63,755 bases of DNA from Acrasis kona (taxonomy: Eukaryota; Heterolobosea; Eutetramitea; Acrasida; Acrasidae), in contig JAOPGA020001043.1 of NCBI GenBank assembly GCA_026419775.2, positions 1 to 63,755 on the forward strand. Reading direction: 5' to 3'. Under the pieces are notes generated by a model. It was given only the letters and a program-made list of their open reading frames with translations, was not told where the DNA came from and ran no database searches. Below are positions 45,133 to 57,048 of the stretch, piece after piece (position 1 is the stretch's first letter; every line of letters begins with the position of its first letter). The position numbers were made by a program, and so were the translations under genes.

Positions 45133-46840
45133 ATGAATGATAATTGCCCTTGTTGCGGTCAAATATTTGATCATCCTCTCAAACTAAGCTGCGGACACTC
45201 CATCTGTCAAAGATGCGCCGACGAACTGTTCTCCATCCAAGTGTTGAAAAAAAAGATCACTCTTGAGGACCCCAGTACCACTCTTAAAAATAATAGAATC
45301 AAGGAAAAAGAAAAAGAAGAGAGCCCTGAAGTACAGTTTGAGCCAAAAGAGGATACAAAAGAGGACCCAAAGGTTGAGGACGAATCAATTATGCTAGATG
45401 AAATTCAATTCGATGATGATGTTGAAGTGGGAGCTAACGGCGACAATGAACCAGAAACTGAGACTAAGGAAGTACAAGCCGAAGAACCCAATAAAACCAC
45501 CGTAGCTCATCCAACTGAACAAGATCACTCAGAGACTGTCGCAATTTCATGTCCATCATGTGAGGCCTTGACACAAATCCCAACATCAAAGCAACCAAAG
45601 GACGTGTTACAATTCGATAATGCCTTGGACACATTAGTCAAGGAATACTTTGCAGCGCGTAAGTTTCAACTCTTTACATTTTTTTGTAACAAACTCAAGC
45701 ATGTGGACATGACTGTGGCAGGACAGCCGTGCAGGACTGTGCTAACTGTCGTATATCCTTCTGCCAGGAGTGCTGGGCAGTGGTCCACAGAGGCAACATG
45801 GCCTCCCACCAAAAGTTAGAGCTGCATGAACTTGACGCCATCCAAAGATGCGCAACCCATCTAGATCAGACTCTAGATCTATTCTGCAGAGAATGCGACG
45901 TACTTGTTTGCATCAAGTGCGCATCGTTCGGTATGTGTGATTCAATCATCAATTTCTAACATCATGACAAGGCTCTGAACACAAGAAACACAGCTGCACA
46001 CCCATCGAAGAGTACTCTTTACAATTAAAGAAGGATGTGCTCATTCCCAAGTTTGAGAGTTTAAAAGTCGCGTCGAAAAAGTACGAAACGCATGCCTTAG
46101 GCATTGACACATCCGTTGAGCACATTGAAAAGGCTCACCAAGAAATCAAGACTCTCATTTCAAGTGAATTTGAAAAGATCAAAAAGGCAGCCTCCAGGAC
46201 AGAGGAGGAGCTGCTATCGTTATGCGACTCTGTCCGACAACAAAAAAGTAAGCATTCCATCACTCACAATGTGTCAACAATTAATTTTGTAGCTGATCTA
46301 TTACAAATGCAAAAAAGAGCCTTATCGACGGTTGAGAACACAACTAAGCTGCATCTAAACGAGGTCACAAAAGTGTTGGAGGACAGGGAGTCAACGATCA
46401 ATGCATTCAAGCTCATCAACATGAAGAAGCATTTGGAGTTCTTGACCGAACAAACCACAGACAAGCACATTCAATTGGAACCATTAGCATGCTGCAGCGA
46501 CGATTACGAACGCATCATTGATTCCACGCTCATCGTACAGGACGTTACAAACCTTGGAAACAGATGTTTGGACGTTCGTAGGAAAGTGAAATACATTGTT
46601 AATGAATATGAAGAATTACCAACGCCCGTTGGAGAGGCATCTCAAGTAACTTATAACGCTGACGATGAATTGAAGACTCCCATCAACAATGACAATCAAG
46701 AACATAATTTCAAGAAGAGGAAGGCATCGGAAGTGACCGAAGACGGACAACAACATGGAAATAGCAAGAAGAAGAAAAGGAAGAACAAGACCAAGAAGCA
46801 ACATTTGAAGGATAGTTTGGATAAGATTAGCAAACATTAA
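45133..46840 (+). CDS. TRIM-like RING / B-box / coiled-coil protein
   Basis: Exons 45133-45658, 45700-45930, 45972-46247, 46293-46840; introns 41, 41 and 45 nt (the last keeps frame and has no stop, yet has GTAAGC and TTTTGTAG ends); 526 aa. RING: CPCCG, CGHSICQRC, and the last C-x2-C pair CPSC only after an acidic insertion of about 115 aa. Two B-boxes follow: CGHDC..CANCRISFCQECWAVVH and CATHLDQTLDLFCRECDVLVCIKC..HKKHSC. Then a coiled coil (about 290-420) and a basic tail KKKKRKNKTKK (nuclear signal). Probably an E3 ubiquitin ligase; no C-terminal substrate domain. Confidence 0.82.
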
Positions 46841-46911
46841 AATAAATTTAGATCATACTTTTTTTTTATCATGGGTTTATTCATTACAAAATAAAATATT
46901 TACAATAATAA

Positions 46912-47907
46912 TTACATGCACGTTCTTCTTGTTTTCCTCTTGATGTTTATAACTTCTCCTGAATTCCTTTCAATGGCTAAAATGTGGGTATTCTTACTGG
47001 CACACAGAGAAACATATTGTTTATGGAATGGAGGCGAAGGTAGTGCAGAGAATTTCTGACCATCAAACTTGACAATCGTGTGATCCGTTTTTCTAATGGC
47101 AAATACAGAAAAATCTCGTGCGACGGAGATGTCCGTCGCTGTTAGTGTAGGGTCTACCATCTCCCATGTTTTTGTTGCATGTTTGTAGGTGACTACATGG
47201 TCCTTAAAAGTGATTCCCCATACTTCGGGCTTCTTGTGAAATTTTTTTAGGTTGATGGAAATTTGTTTTAGTTTAGCGACTCCGAGTGTTCTCCACTCGT
47301 AGGACCTTGTCTCATTGTTCATGACACGCTTTAAAGGTGAACCGTCGTCCGCGATAGCGTAGACTTTTGTTTTTTTATTAGCTCTGCTTCTAGTCACGCA
47401 AACTCTATTTAACTTGTACTGATGGTCATGTGCCATTTTGGGTTTCATCTTGTTCTTGTGTTCCTTGAATTTAAATAGCTGACCCTCGTTGCTTACGGCA
47501 AACAGCACACCTTCCTTGGTAAGGCTAATGTCCCTGAATTGCATTCCCTGTAAATTAATATAGGACCAAATATATGAGTTCTCTGGATGCCCAGGCCTTG
47601 GAGTATTGGTTTGGCGTTTATAAATGTCACCGTCGTAACTTAAACCGAAGACTTGATTGGCATGCCTATCACAGGCCACTACTCTAATGCTATGCTTTCC
47701 CAGGTTTTGGTCTTGCCTCATGCGCTCAAATACCATTTGGTCTCTCATGTTCAAAGAAGCTCTTGAAGCTCTTTTTGTGAAGGATGTATAATGGTCGTCA
47801 TTTCGGTCTATCTTTTTGTTTGCAAAGGTTAGGGAGCTGTTCTCTTCAGACGCCAGCGAGGGCTCCTCTGCAACAACGGGATATCGGTCATTTGAGGTTC
47901 CATACAT
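46912..47907 (-). CDS. Tectonin-like beta-propeller protein
   Basis: 331 aa, intronless. After an 80-residue polar N terminus come about six blade-like repeats: RVVACDRHANQVFGLSYDGDIYKR, WSYINLQGMQFRDISLTKEGVLFAVSNEGQLFKF, KTKVYAIADDGSPLKR, WGITFKDHVVTYKH..WEMVDPTLTATDISVARDFSVFAI, and LCASKNTHILAIERNSGEV. These are the W..i....+.isv...G.v.av...G.i... pattern of tectonin (Physarum TECA, TECPR). Such proteins bind glycans or phagosome membranes. No signal peptide. Confidence 0.65.
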   Translation of the reverse strand: MYGTSNDRYPVVAEEPSLASEENSSLTFANKKIDRNDDHYTSFTKRASRASLNMRDQMVFERMRQDQNLGKHSIRVVACDRHANQVFGLSYDGDIYKRQTNTPRPGHPENSYIWSYINLQGMQFRDISLTKEGVLFAVSNEGQLFKFKEHKNKMKPKMAHDHQYKLNRVCVTRSRANKKTKVYAIADDGSPLKRVMNNETRSYEWRTLGVAKLKQISINLKKFHKKPEVWGITFKDHVVTYKHATKTWEMVDPTLTATDISVARDFSVFAIRKTDHTIVKFDGQKFSALPSPPFHKQYVSLCASKNTHILAIERNSGEVINIKRKTRRTCM

Positions 47908-48214
47908 GTTTGGAAGGTTTAAAAAAGAGTTCTAAAATTAGATTCCAATATTTACAAAAATAGAAGTAATGGAGGCGCGCACTAATGTCGATCACGTTGA
48001 TAGCATGGCTGAGAGAAAACATGGGTTCAAATTTTCTTCAAAATGTATGTTGATCAACATATAACAACCATGAACACATCTTGGTTTCAAATTCCAGAAA
48101 TCACCAAAAGTACAAGAATTAAGAAAAATTAATAATAAAACATTTTCATTTGAAGGTCCGAAAGGCTTTCTAATGATAGCATCATACTAAACACATATAC
48201 ATTTTGCATAATAA

Positions 48215-49223
48215 TTATGGTATTCTAAATTGTTGTGTTCTTTCTAGTATAATAGTGTTCCTGAAACCTGCTATTTTAATAGTGATCTGACCTTGAACTA
48301 CATAATGAGCAAAAAAATCTCGTACGATTAGATCGCTGATAATCGGGAATGCGGGTAGGTTGTCAAGCGGTATAATTCCTTCTACACTGAATTTTGTTGA
48401 CACCAAGGGTAACAAAACTGATTCTTCAGATGTTTCGTTAAATGTCTGCTTAATTGGTGTTTTTAGATTATATTCATTGGAACCCACTTTGTCAACTATA
48501 TAATGTTAATTTAGAACAAAGATGTCTTCATACCAACCGTTATTTGGAAGAATGCAGTCTCCAATTGAACGTTTATTATGTTTTGGTTAACCCCAACCAC
48601 TGTTATCCGAAATCCAACCGACCTGTCCGAAACAGGAAGGTGATATAGTTGCAGTTGGTCAATGTATAGTATTGGTATCAAGAAAAATGTGTAGTATATA
48701 ATAATAGAAGCTGCAGAGAGAAGACAAATCACCGTCGCAATTGACATTAGGCAAAATCCACATCTAAATTTTAATGGCGACTTCCATAATGTATTTACCT
48801 CCAATTGGCAGTTGATTTTACTTCTTGTATAAGTGCAGCACTGTCATATCTTTTTTCTTCGTCTAAACCAGCCTCCACCAATGTACAAACTTTTTGTGTC
48901 GAGTTGTGAAGGCTGCTAAAGAATCCACTGCCTATTGGCGTAGATACTTTCCTTGGTGAATCATCATGTGTGTCACCAATTGTTCTGGTTGTAGGTTGAT
49001 TTATCGAGTAGAAGAATTCTTCCTCCAAGTTCTGTTTTGCTAACGAGTTAGGAACTAAGCTGTTATAATCCACTCTTGTTACTGTGGCAGTATGAGCTAT
49101 CAACGAAGACCTCTCAGAGGAATCCTTCATCTTGTAAGTGTTAAAAATTAAATCAACCAAATTGGGCGGTGAGTCAACAGCTTTATGTTCAGTCATATTT
49201 TGATACCTCCTAAATTTGTTCAT
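48215..49223 (-). CDS. LEA2/WHy-like single-pass membrane protein
   Basis: Exons 49223-48799, 48763-48534, 48495-48215; introns 35 and 38 nt; 311 aa. N-terminal cytosolic region of about 145 aa, TM helix (SIATVICLLSAASIIIYYTFFLIPIL, about 150-175), then a beta-rich domain (ITVVGVNQNIINVQLE, FSVEGIIPLDNLPAF, GQITIKIAGFRNTIIL) fitting the LEA type 2/WHy sandwich found in TM-anchored stress and contact proteins. The three exons join in frame only with these sites. Confidence 0.6.
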
Positions 49224-49359
49224 TACATCACTTGTTTTCTACAGTAATTCTGTATATGCATAAATATAGTGTTTTCATGGTTATTGTGTCTTCAAATCAA
49301 TATTGTTCTTCATCCGTTGTAAATAGGACATCAAGTCCTCTACGGAAGCTGAGTCGAAA

Positions 49360-50103
49360 ATGGGAGTCAAGATTTTGGAAGATGGTGTGACGTACGAAGG
49401 GGAGCTTCAAGATGGAGATATGCATGGCCAAGGTGTTCTAACATTTCCTGATGGTGATATCTATGAAGGTGGATTTGAGAACAACGTGAAATGTGGCAAA
49501 GGAGTGTACAAATACAGCGATGGTGATGTCTACGAAGGAGAATATAAAAACGACCAATGCGAAGGAACTGGAACATACACTTACAGAACTGGCGATGTCT
49601 ACCAAGGTGACTGGGTCAACGGCGATAAGCAGGGTCATGGTGTTCTGTCATACAGTAATGGAGATGTTTACAGTGGAGAGTGGGAAAATGATATGAAGCA
49701 GGGAACTGGAGAGATGAGAAGCACAAACGGAGTTATCTATGTTGGAGGATGGAGCAATGACATGAGAAGTGGGCAAGGTAAGATAACTGGGCTTGATGGC
49801 ACCGTATACGATGGTGACTGGAACGATGATAAAAGATGTGGAACTGGTACAATACAATTTACAAATGGAGAAAAACATGTCGGTAAATGGGAAGATGACC
49901 AACAAAACGGAATCAACACCGTTTATTTTTCAAACGGAGAAACATACAAGGGTTGGTTTGTAAAGGGTAAAAAGCACGGAAAAGGTGTTTATACGATGGT
50001 ACTCAAGGGAAACAAAAAAGTAACGAGAGAAGAGGAGTGGGAGAATGGAAAGCTGGTTAAAAAGATAATTGATGAAGAAAACAAAAAGTGTATCATTTCA
50101 TAA
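49360..50103 (+). CDS. MORN-repeat protein
   Basis: 247 aa, intronless. Nine MORN repeats (YxGxWxxGxxxGxGxxxxxxG), e.g. YEGELQDGDMHGQGVLTFPDG, YQGDWVNGDKQGHGVLSYSNG and YDGDWNDDKRCGTGTIQFTNG, then a charged tail REEEWENGKLVKKIIDEENKK. MORN arrays bind lipids or other MORN proteins at membrane-cytoskeleton junctions and in cilia. It ends 9 bp from the OSCA-like gene stop (convergent). Confidence 0.9.
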   Translation: MGVKILEDGVTYEGELQDGDMHGQGVLTFPDGDIYEGGFENNVKCGKGVYKYSDGDVYEGEYKNDQCEGTGTYTYRTGDVYQGDWVNGDKQGHGVLSYSNGDVYSGEWENDMKQGTGEMRSTNGVIYVGGWSNDMRSGQGKITGLDGTVYDGDWNDDKRCGTGTIQFTNGEKHVGKWEDDQQNGINTVYFSNGETYKGWFVKGKKHGKGVYTMVLKGNKKVTREEEWENGKLVKKIIDEENKKCIIS

Positions 50104-50112
50104 AATCTATAT

Positions 50113-53100
50113 TTACTCTACATGTATTTCATCTAAATCTTGATTTTGTCGCAAGGAGATGGCCTCCATAGATGTTGCCCTGCTTGCACCCAACTTTCTG
50201 TCTCCTAGTTCTAAAATTTGTAAATACTTAAAGGGAGGTTCGTAGGCTTGTCTAAACCTTTTTGACAAGTGCACTGAAGGGATATTATTGTTGTTTACAA
50301 CAGGAACAGCTGGACTAATTGAAACACCGGAAGAAGGAAACATCATTGATGTGAATTCGTCCTCACAGTATGAGCGATTTGATCTTTCTTCAGGCTTCTT
50401 GACAGAACTCAATTCCAAGTTTGATGACTGGTGACGTATCGGGTTACTTGACTCGATGCCACCAGTTTCATTGTCAACCAACAAAACATTTTCTTTATTT
50501 TGCCATGCTGGCAGTTCAAAGCTTTTTGACCTACGTGCCTCTCTTTCGCGTTTTTTGCGAGTTTTGTCCAATACATCAGTACCAGTCTTGTGCATAAAAT
50601 CAATCAAGTTGTTGCTTGGGGATGCAGGAACATTTGCAGCGTTGATCATACTTCCAGTGCGCGTGTGCAGGAAGTTCTGAGGAGGAATAGGGTTAGAGGG
50701 AATGCGTTGTTCGCTGATAACATAATCCATATCACTACCAAGATCAGCATCGTCCTCACCACGCTGCTTGGTCCACCTGACCTTCAAAGGATAATAAATT
50801 TTTTGTTTAAACCAATAACGGAAGTTCAGAGAAGTAAAGTAAGCAATGTTGACTCCAATTAAAAACAAGGTTAACAAGCCGCAGGCAATAGCATGAGGTA
50901 ACAAAGCAGCACCAGTTCCTCTGACGCGCGTGGAAAAAAAGATCGTCATGGACGCAACAAAAATTGTTAACATTATAATTACTAACTGATTGATGCTTCT
51001 GACTTGTTTTTGATGACTTTTAAAGTCGAACGATAAAACACCTTTATTTGCTGCAAATCTCTTCTTGTGCCCATAAATATACATGATTACATATCTGTCC
51101 ACTAAATGCTTAAACAAAATATACCATAGACCACTAAACAAGATTACAGGAGAAGTAACACTATAAGTCATCACCATGGTCATAACGCTTAAATAAAAAG
51201 GATATTCGTATTCAAAATAAAACTCGCTCAATTCGCAAGCTGATAACTTTTCTCTAGGAGACACCTGCGGCCAACTTTTTATTCCCCAAAAATATAAAAT
51301 AATATTAAATGCTCTGATGATATCTTCAAAATTCTTTAACAGAGCAGTCTGAAGAACATAATTGATGAAAAAAGCACCAGAAGCAGGTAAAAACATCCTA
51401 TTGAACATTTTCTCCAGTTCCTTTTGATTTTTCAAATAATTAATGACGGCATCAAAGCTGGTCAACAAGGCAGCAGGCATGAGCAATGTACTCAAGGTCA
51501 AATAAACATACATTCTGAAAATCAATTTTCTCCTGTAACGACTCTTACTTCTGTATTTTGCAAGATCGGAAACAATCCAAACAACATAGGGCAACAACAC
51601 GCTCGTCAAATGCAAAAAGAACGTAGGCATATATTGGAACAATACATTACCGCCATTACCGCTCCAACTTCGGACTTGTCTGATGGTTTCATTAACAAAA
51701 GAAAAATCAATAAGACTTTGAACAGCACTAACAACAGCAAGAGGAGACGTTGTAAACACAAAAACAATAATCAAAAAAACTTGAATGCTAATATTTCTAA
51801 TCATATCGTAGCCGCCCTTATAGGTCAACATATTGTTCCAATGGATATCGGCTGGTTCCAGAGCACGATGAACACAAAAATGTACATGCTTTACAATCTC
51901 CTTCCGGCACTCAAATGTAGTCTTTTGGTTTCTACTTGAATTCCTGATCAGACATCGGATCGGTCGGCTAATCGTTCCTAAATGTGCGAATTGTTGGTAA
52001 CACTTTTCAGCGTCGGTTGGTGATTCGAAAATTACGTATCCGTGTCCACAAGGTTTAATGGTCTGTGTTTCGTCGCTCCTCTCTCCGTCTAAAAACCTTT
52101 TGTAAATCCTTTCCCAGTCCCTCATCATAATTTCCAACCGCTTTTTTTTGCTAATGTAATGTTCGATGGCGTCAATGTAGTGATGGTGCAGAGTTGATCT
52201 CGAAGGGTTCCAAAAGAAGAATCCGCAGTATACGAATTGAAAAAGGCATGATGTTGAATATCGGAACACACGATGTCTCTTGTTGTAACGATCGTTGAGG
52301 TAATGATATCTTTCTAGTAGGTTACAGGCCTCTTCATATTGTTCTTGTAATTTAATCCTTTCGTGAACGTCAAAGACTAGAACGGTTTTGAATACTTTGA
52401 GATCGGTACACAATTCTTCTCTAACCATGCGGTCAAACTCTATTTGGTTATCTAGGTGGGATGGTAATTGTGATATCTGTACTGTGTAGTCTGTTATTTG
52501 TCTTTTTGGTGCTTTTGTTGTTGACGATGAAGATGACTGTGTGTCGAGATCATTTTCAATCTTGTCAGAAAAAAGTTCTCTGGTGACAACGTCCTTAGTG
52601 TTAAACCTATAGACGCAGAAACCAAAAATAAACACAAAAAGATAGATTAAAATAACATGAACATACATCTTTCCTGGAGATCCATCAACCATGGAGATGG
52701 ATGTGCGGAGGAGGGGGTAATCTTCTTTTGTAAGGTTGAAGCTTCCATATTCATATCTGTAGGCGTGAATTGGCTCTACTCCTCTAAAATTGTTGATGAA
52801 TCATCAAGACAAGTGACTTACGTCATGTGCAATGGTATTAGAATGACAAGTGCAATTATTGAACATAAAAGAAGAGCAGTAATAATCGCTTTTTGGAAAC
52901 CAAGATAAGTGGCCACATCTCTGGAGTAATTACTAAACAAATGTTTCATGTCCTCGCGGTCATGTTTAGGAAAAATAAAAGACAACGTGACTCTTTTAAT
53001 CATTAAAAGTAGTTCCTTGGCAATCACAACTGAACGCTTTAGAGCGCGTTTAGTATCTTTGCTGTATTGCTCTGAAGCTGCTTGCTCCCGTGCGGGGGCA

Positions 53101-53588
53101 GGTGAGTTCTCGTCCTCTAATTCGGGTTCAGTGTCCTCATCTTCACTAAGGTCGAGTAAGTTTTTATACCTATTTTCACGCTTTGCTTGTTCACTCTCTG
53201 CACTTGTAACATCGATTGGTTCAGCATTCGACACTTCATCAGGTTTGGTGTTTCTGTTTGCATATGACATTTGGTCCAGTTTCCGTACTTGCTTCAAAAG
53301 TTGCCTTTTCTTCCTAATATTAAATAAGGGTAGGCATGGCCTCAACACAAATACAAAAAGTGCGAAAAGTAGGGCGCTTATAAGAAGGTTGAGGGTGATT
53401 GTTAGGCCTATTCCTCCATGCGGAACTAGTGCTATATTTGTTGTATTGTTGATTGGTAGAATTGCATCAATCCCAGCTTGTGGTATGTACTCTTCATACA
53501 TAGCGTCTGTGTCTGTGACACTCAGAATCTGGCAGTTTGCTTTTTTGTAAAACCAAATTAGATTGTTCAAAACGTAACAATGTGACAC
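50113..53588 (-). CDS. OSCA/TMEM63 (CSC1)-like channel, second paralogue
   Basis: Exons 53588-52822 and 52783-50113 (intron 38 nt), 1145 aa. TM0 at about 60-85 (LTITLNLLISALLFALFVFVLRP), a long acidic cytosolic loop, SNYSRDVATYLGFQKAIITALLLCSIIAL, then an RRM-like cytosolic part (DYTVQISQLPSHLDNQIEFDRMV, GHGYVIFESPTDAEKCYQQF) and the pore helices (CELSEFYFEYEYPFYLSVMTMVMTYSVTSPVILFSGLWYILFKHLVDRYVIMYIYGHKK). The last 200 aa are disordered. Compared with the gene at 15966-19116 it lacks the PSI-like head and has longer loops; identity looks low, so an old duplication. Confidence 0.85.
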
Positions 53589-53686
53589 AAAGTCGATCTA
53601 TTGTCCAACACGCATACTTTTTATAAATACGTTATCAAAAAAGTCATCAACATAACATTAAAACGCAATTAGAAGAAAATCAAAGT

Positions 53687-54820
53687 TTAGTTAAAATATT
53701 TGTTGAATGTATTGCTTTCTCCTCCTTCCAACAATCTTACAATCAAAGCGTGTGGTTTGTTTACCGATGTGGCATAACCTTCTGCGTAGCAAACTGCTCT
53801 TCCCTTCTCTTCAATTGATGAACCTTTTCCGATCCAAACGTAAATTTCTTTTCCTACATCCAGAATAAATACATCGTTGGTGTCCAAACCAGATTTGTCT
53901 AATTTGTCTCCCTCTTGAACTTTCTCAAGAGTCAACGAACCTGATGCGTCACTCAGTTTGTATAAAACTGCTTGTTCTGGTTTTAATGCCTTTGCTTCCT
54001 TCTCTTCTGCGTACTGCTGGCTAGACTTGACTTGATCGCGAGATCCTTCTAGTGCTTTCCAGAAATCAGCTTCGGATTCTTTTTCATTTTCCAAGTTGAC
54101 GACCTTTGGCTTTGCACCTCTCTCATCTCTTAATTTCTTAGCAACTTCGGCAGCCTTGAATGCTTCTTTGGGGGAGCTGTCCTTTCCTCTCCATACGTAA
54201 ATTTTTTGGTCAGTCTCAAGAATGAATACATCGTTCTCGTTCAAGCTACTCGTTTTAAGTTGAGGTATTTGTAATACTTTCAAAGTTTTTCCTTCTTGGA
54301 ACACTTGGAATAGCCTGGTTGGGAATACCTTTTGTTCAACACGACGGAATGCACTTGCATGACCTCCATTGAGAACCTTGAAATGTTGGAATAAATTCAA
54401 GAATCTTTCACTCTCATTGCCCTGAGTTTCTCTGTACTGAACAGGTACTCCGTTTAACAAATCATCAAGCTCCACGGTCTTGTAAGCAGCAACACCTCTT
54501 TCGTCGATGGACGATTCGTTTCCAAGCCAAAAGTGCACATTATACCTTGTGGCACCTGAGTTTTTATCCTTATAGGTATGGAGAACTATGAATGAATCAC
54601 CGTCAACAAATGTATCAGGTGTGTTCCACTTCTTTACACCAAAATCAGCACATAGCCACGTTTGTACACCCTCCTTCTCCCCTGCTCCTACCCATTCCTT
54701 CTCGGTCTTGGCAGCCGAGATCCTTGCCTTCTTATCTGCCTCTGATCCAATAAGGGCAACATTTGTATCCTCAAGTTTGATCTGTTGGGGTCTAATCATG
54801 TTTGATTTTTGATCTGTCAA
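53687..54820 (-). CDS. Severin/gelsolin-family actin-binding protein
   Basis: 377 aa, three gelsolin repeats, intronless. G1: FVDGDSFIVLHTYKDKNSGATRYNVHFWLGNESSIDERGVAAYKTVELDDLL. G2: RVEQKVFPTRLFQVFQEGKTLKVLQIPQ with VFILETDQKIYVWRGKDSSPKEAFKAAEVA. G3: NDVFILDVGKEIYVWIGKGSSIEEKGRAVCYA. Three-repeat proteins of this size (severin, fragmin) cut and cap actin filaments in a Ca2+-dependent way in amoeboid cells. Confidence 0.92.
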   Translation of the reverse strand: MTDQKSNMIRPQQIKLEDTNVALIGSEADKKARISAAKTEKEWVGAGEKEGVQTWLCADFGVKKWNTPDTFVDGDSFIVLHTYKDKNSGATRYNVHFWLGNESSIDERGVAAYKTVELDDLLNGVPVQYRETQGNESERFLNLFQHFKVLNGGHASAFRRVEQKVFPTRLFQVFQEGKTLKVLQIPQLKTSSLNENDVFILETDQKIYVWRGKDSSPKEAFKAAEVAKKLRDERGAKPKVVNLENEKESEADFWKALEGSRDQVKSSQQYAEEKEAKALKPEQAVLYKLSDASGSLTLEKVQEGDKLDKSGLDTNDVFILDVGKEIYVWIGKGSSIEEKGRAVCYAEGYATSVNKPHALIVRLLEGGESNTFNKYFN

Positions 54821-55636
54821 TCATTTGGATTGGTGCTTTGTACGCCATGTCACATCTCGATCAGAATTTACAATGGTTAACTAATGGTCAACCGAATTGA
54901 TTGTAGAAACTTTTAAAAATGCACCTGGAGTTTAGTTGAAGGTCTAGCGTATGTAGCAATGCGCACATCTATAGCATCACTTACGCCATACGAATCACCC
55001 TAAAGAAAATAGAAGAGAACAGAACTAAACGTATTTATAACTTTGATTTATACAGCGCTCGAGCATTTACTATAATACCATCAGTCCACGTCAGACGTTT
55101 CACATAACTTTTTTAGGCAACATTCCTAATCTAATTGCTTATCGTTTTCATCATATTGAAGAGAAGTGTGGAGCGAAAGAATTCTCATAATGATAAATCG
55201 ATGTTAGCACTTCTACTTTGATAATTGGACAAAAACCATCGAACATCATCAGACAACTTTATTCTACACCGCAACTTCGATTTCACATTAACCATAAGCC
55301 AATTGCTCCGAGAAGTCTTCCATTCTTAGTCTGGACTGATATCACTGATAGCGACTGTCGACGGACGCGTATTATGTTTACACGTAATACTCAACCACAT
55401 ATGTACCAGCAACTGCGCTTCATTAGAAAGATTAACTTTGCGTAAAAGGCAGAAAAAAGCAAAAAGGAAGGAATAAAAATCATCAAGTTGGGAGAAGGAG
55501 TAAAAGTTTCTTTTTTTGGTGTGAATTAATTTTGCTTGGATTTTGTTTTGGTATTGGCCTCGGCAGTTTGTTTCTCATTTGTTAACAAACCTCCTTCAAC
55601 ATTTGACATTATTCTTAACAACAAAGCAAGTGAGAC
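54821..55636. other. Intergenic, no gene seen
   Basis: Divergent promoter region between severin and the SANT-like gene. A 75-codon frame at 55218-55445 has no supporting features. Confidence 0.5.
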
Positions 55637-56977
55637 ATGACCAAGCGTACTCGTTATTCAGACTCTGACGATGAACAAGATTCCGACTATGTCGTTGAAA
55701 CTGTCAAGGAAAAGAGTAAAGAGAAACATCTGAGAAATAAGAAAAAAAAGTCCAATCGAAGAACCTTCAGCTCAGAGGATGACAGAAGAATTCTGGAAGG
55801 GTTAAAACTGTTCAAAAACAAAGACGGAACCCCTAACTGGCCGTCAGTTGCCAACTATGTTGAAAAGGGTCTTGCTTTAAAGAAAGTACTTCAAAGATAT
55901 AACCGTGTTCTCTTAGTTAAAAAAGACTTCGACTTTGACATACCTCATCTCTTAGAACTGTTTCACTACACCCTCACCAATGGTAATGAATTGTTCTCAA
56001 GAATGAGCGATATAATGTACGATAACTTCTTTCCTGATAACCAACTCAGGACGATCTACGCTAGAAGGATCATGGGTAACTGCAGTCTACAAAAGGAATA
56101 CAATGACCTGACATCTAGTGAGATACAAGAGATAATAGATAACAACCAGAAGCAGAGAGAAGAATACCTCAAGTCTACAGGAGCAGCGCTTGGTTACAGA
56201 AAGAAGGGGAGAAGACCGAGACCTGGACACGAACTGCCTAAGGATTTGGATGTGAGAGGTGTCAAGACGAATGGGACCAAATTAATGTTTATGCTCAAGG
56301 TGAAGCCTTCTGAACCAAATCACAGCAATAATATGGTCATTCGTCCAAATGACACCATCAGCATTGCCAAGTCAACCCAACATGAGAAATCTTATAAACA
56401 AAAAGAGAAGCAAGAGAGGGATGACCATTCATTAGCAATGAAGTTACAGAATGAGAACTTACAAGAAAGAAGAACAAGAAGATCTTTAGTTGACTTTTCT
56501 CCATACTTTCATGATTCCCAAGAAGAAGAAAACGATCATCATGATGACGATGATGAGCAAGATGAACGTTCTGATGAGGAAGAAGAAGAACAAGAAGAGG
56601 TGGAAATGGAAATGAACAACGTACAAACAACTGAAAACGATGAAGAAGAGGTTGAAAATGATCAAGCACATGAAGGTGATGTTGGTCAACTGAATACCGA
56701 GGATGAAAAGATGATTATTGAAGGGAAGGAGAATGCTTTAACCAAAGGAACAAGAAAAGAGCCAGAATTTGTAATGGGAACATTAGAAAAGTATTTTGCA
56801 GAGGAGGATCAAGATGGACCTTATAATCAAGTGGAAGTAAGTCATGCAGATAACCTATTTGAAGACTGGGCGAATGAATACGATGCCATCCATCAAAGAC
56901 CGTTTAACGAAGAATGTATTTTTTCGGTTTCTAATGTCAGCACCAGCAGTGCTCCTTGTAATTGGGATTTTTTTTAG
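55637..56977 (+). CDS. SANT/Myb-like nuclear protein with acidic region
   Basis: 446 aa, single exon. Basic start (KHLRNKKKKSNRR), then FSSEDDRRILEGLKLFKNKDGTPNWPSVANYVEKGLALKKVLQRY, with the spaced hydrophobic/Trp residues of a Myb/SANT helix set (about 40-90). A helical region to about 190 is followed by GYRKKGRRPRPGHELP (AT-hook-like RRPRPG). Residues 290-360 are almost all Glu/Asp. The C terminus ends SSAPCNWDFF. Likely chromatin or transcription related (inference). Confidence 0.6.
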   Translation: MTKRTRYSDSDDEQDSDYVVETVKEKSKEKHLRNKKKKSNRRTFSSEDDRRILEGLKLFKNKDGTPNWPSVANYVEKGLALKKVLQRYNRVLLVKKDFDFDIPHLLELFHYTLTNGNELFSRMSDIMYDNFFPDNQLRTIYARRIMGNCSLQKEYNDLTSSEIQEIIDNNQKQREEYLKSTGAALGYRKKGRRPRPGHELPKDLDVRGVKTNGTKLMFMLKVKPSEPNHSNNMVIRPNDTISIAKSTQHEKSYKQKEKQERDDHSLAMKLQNENLQERRTRRSLVDFSPYFHDSQEEENDHHDDDDEQDERSDEEEEEQEEVEMEMNNVQTTENDEEEVENDQAHEGDVGQLNTEDEKMIIEGKENALTKGTRKEPEFVMGTLEKYFAEEDQDGPYNQVEVSHADNLFEDWANEYDAIHQRPFNEECIFSVSNVSTSSAPCNWDFF

Positions 56978-57048
56978 TTCGGATTTACATGGTATTTTAA
57001 CACTATAATAAATGTATTTCGTTTTTAACAGAATGCGTTTATTTTTAT

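Noticed and set aside
55218-55445. 75-codon + strand frame
   Set aside because: No domain, no codon bias, and it lies in a probable divergent promoter region.
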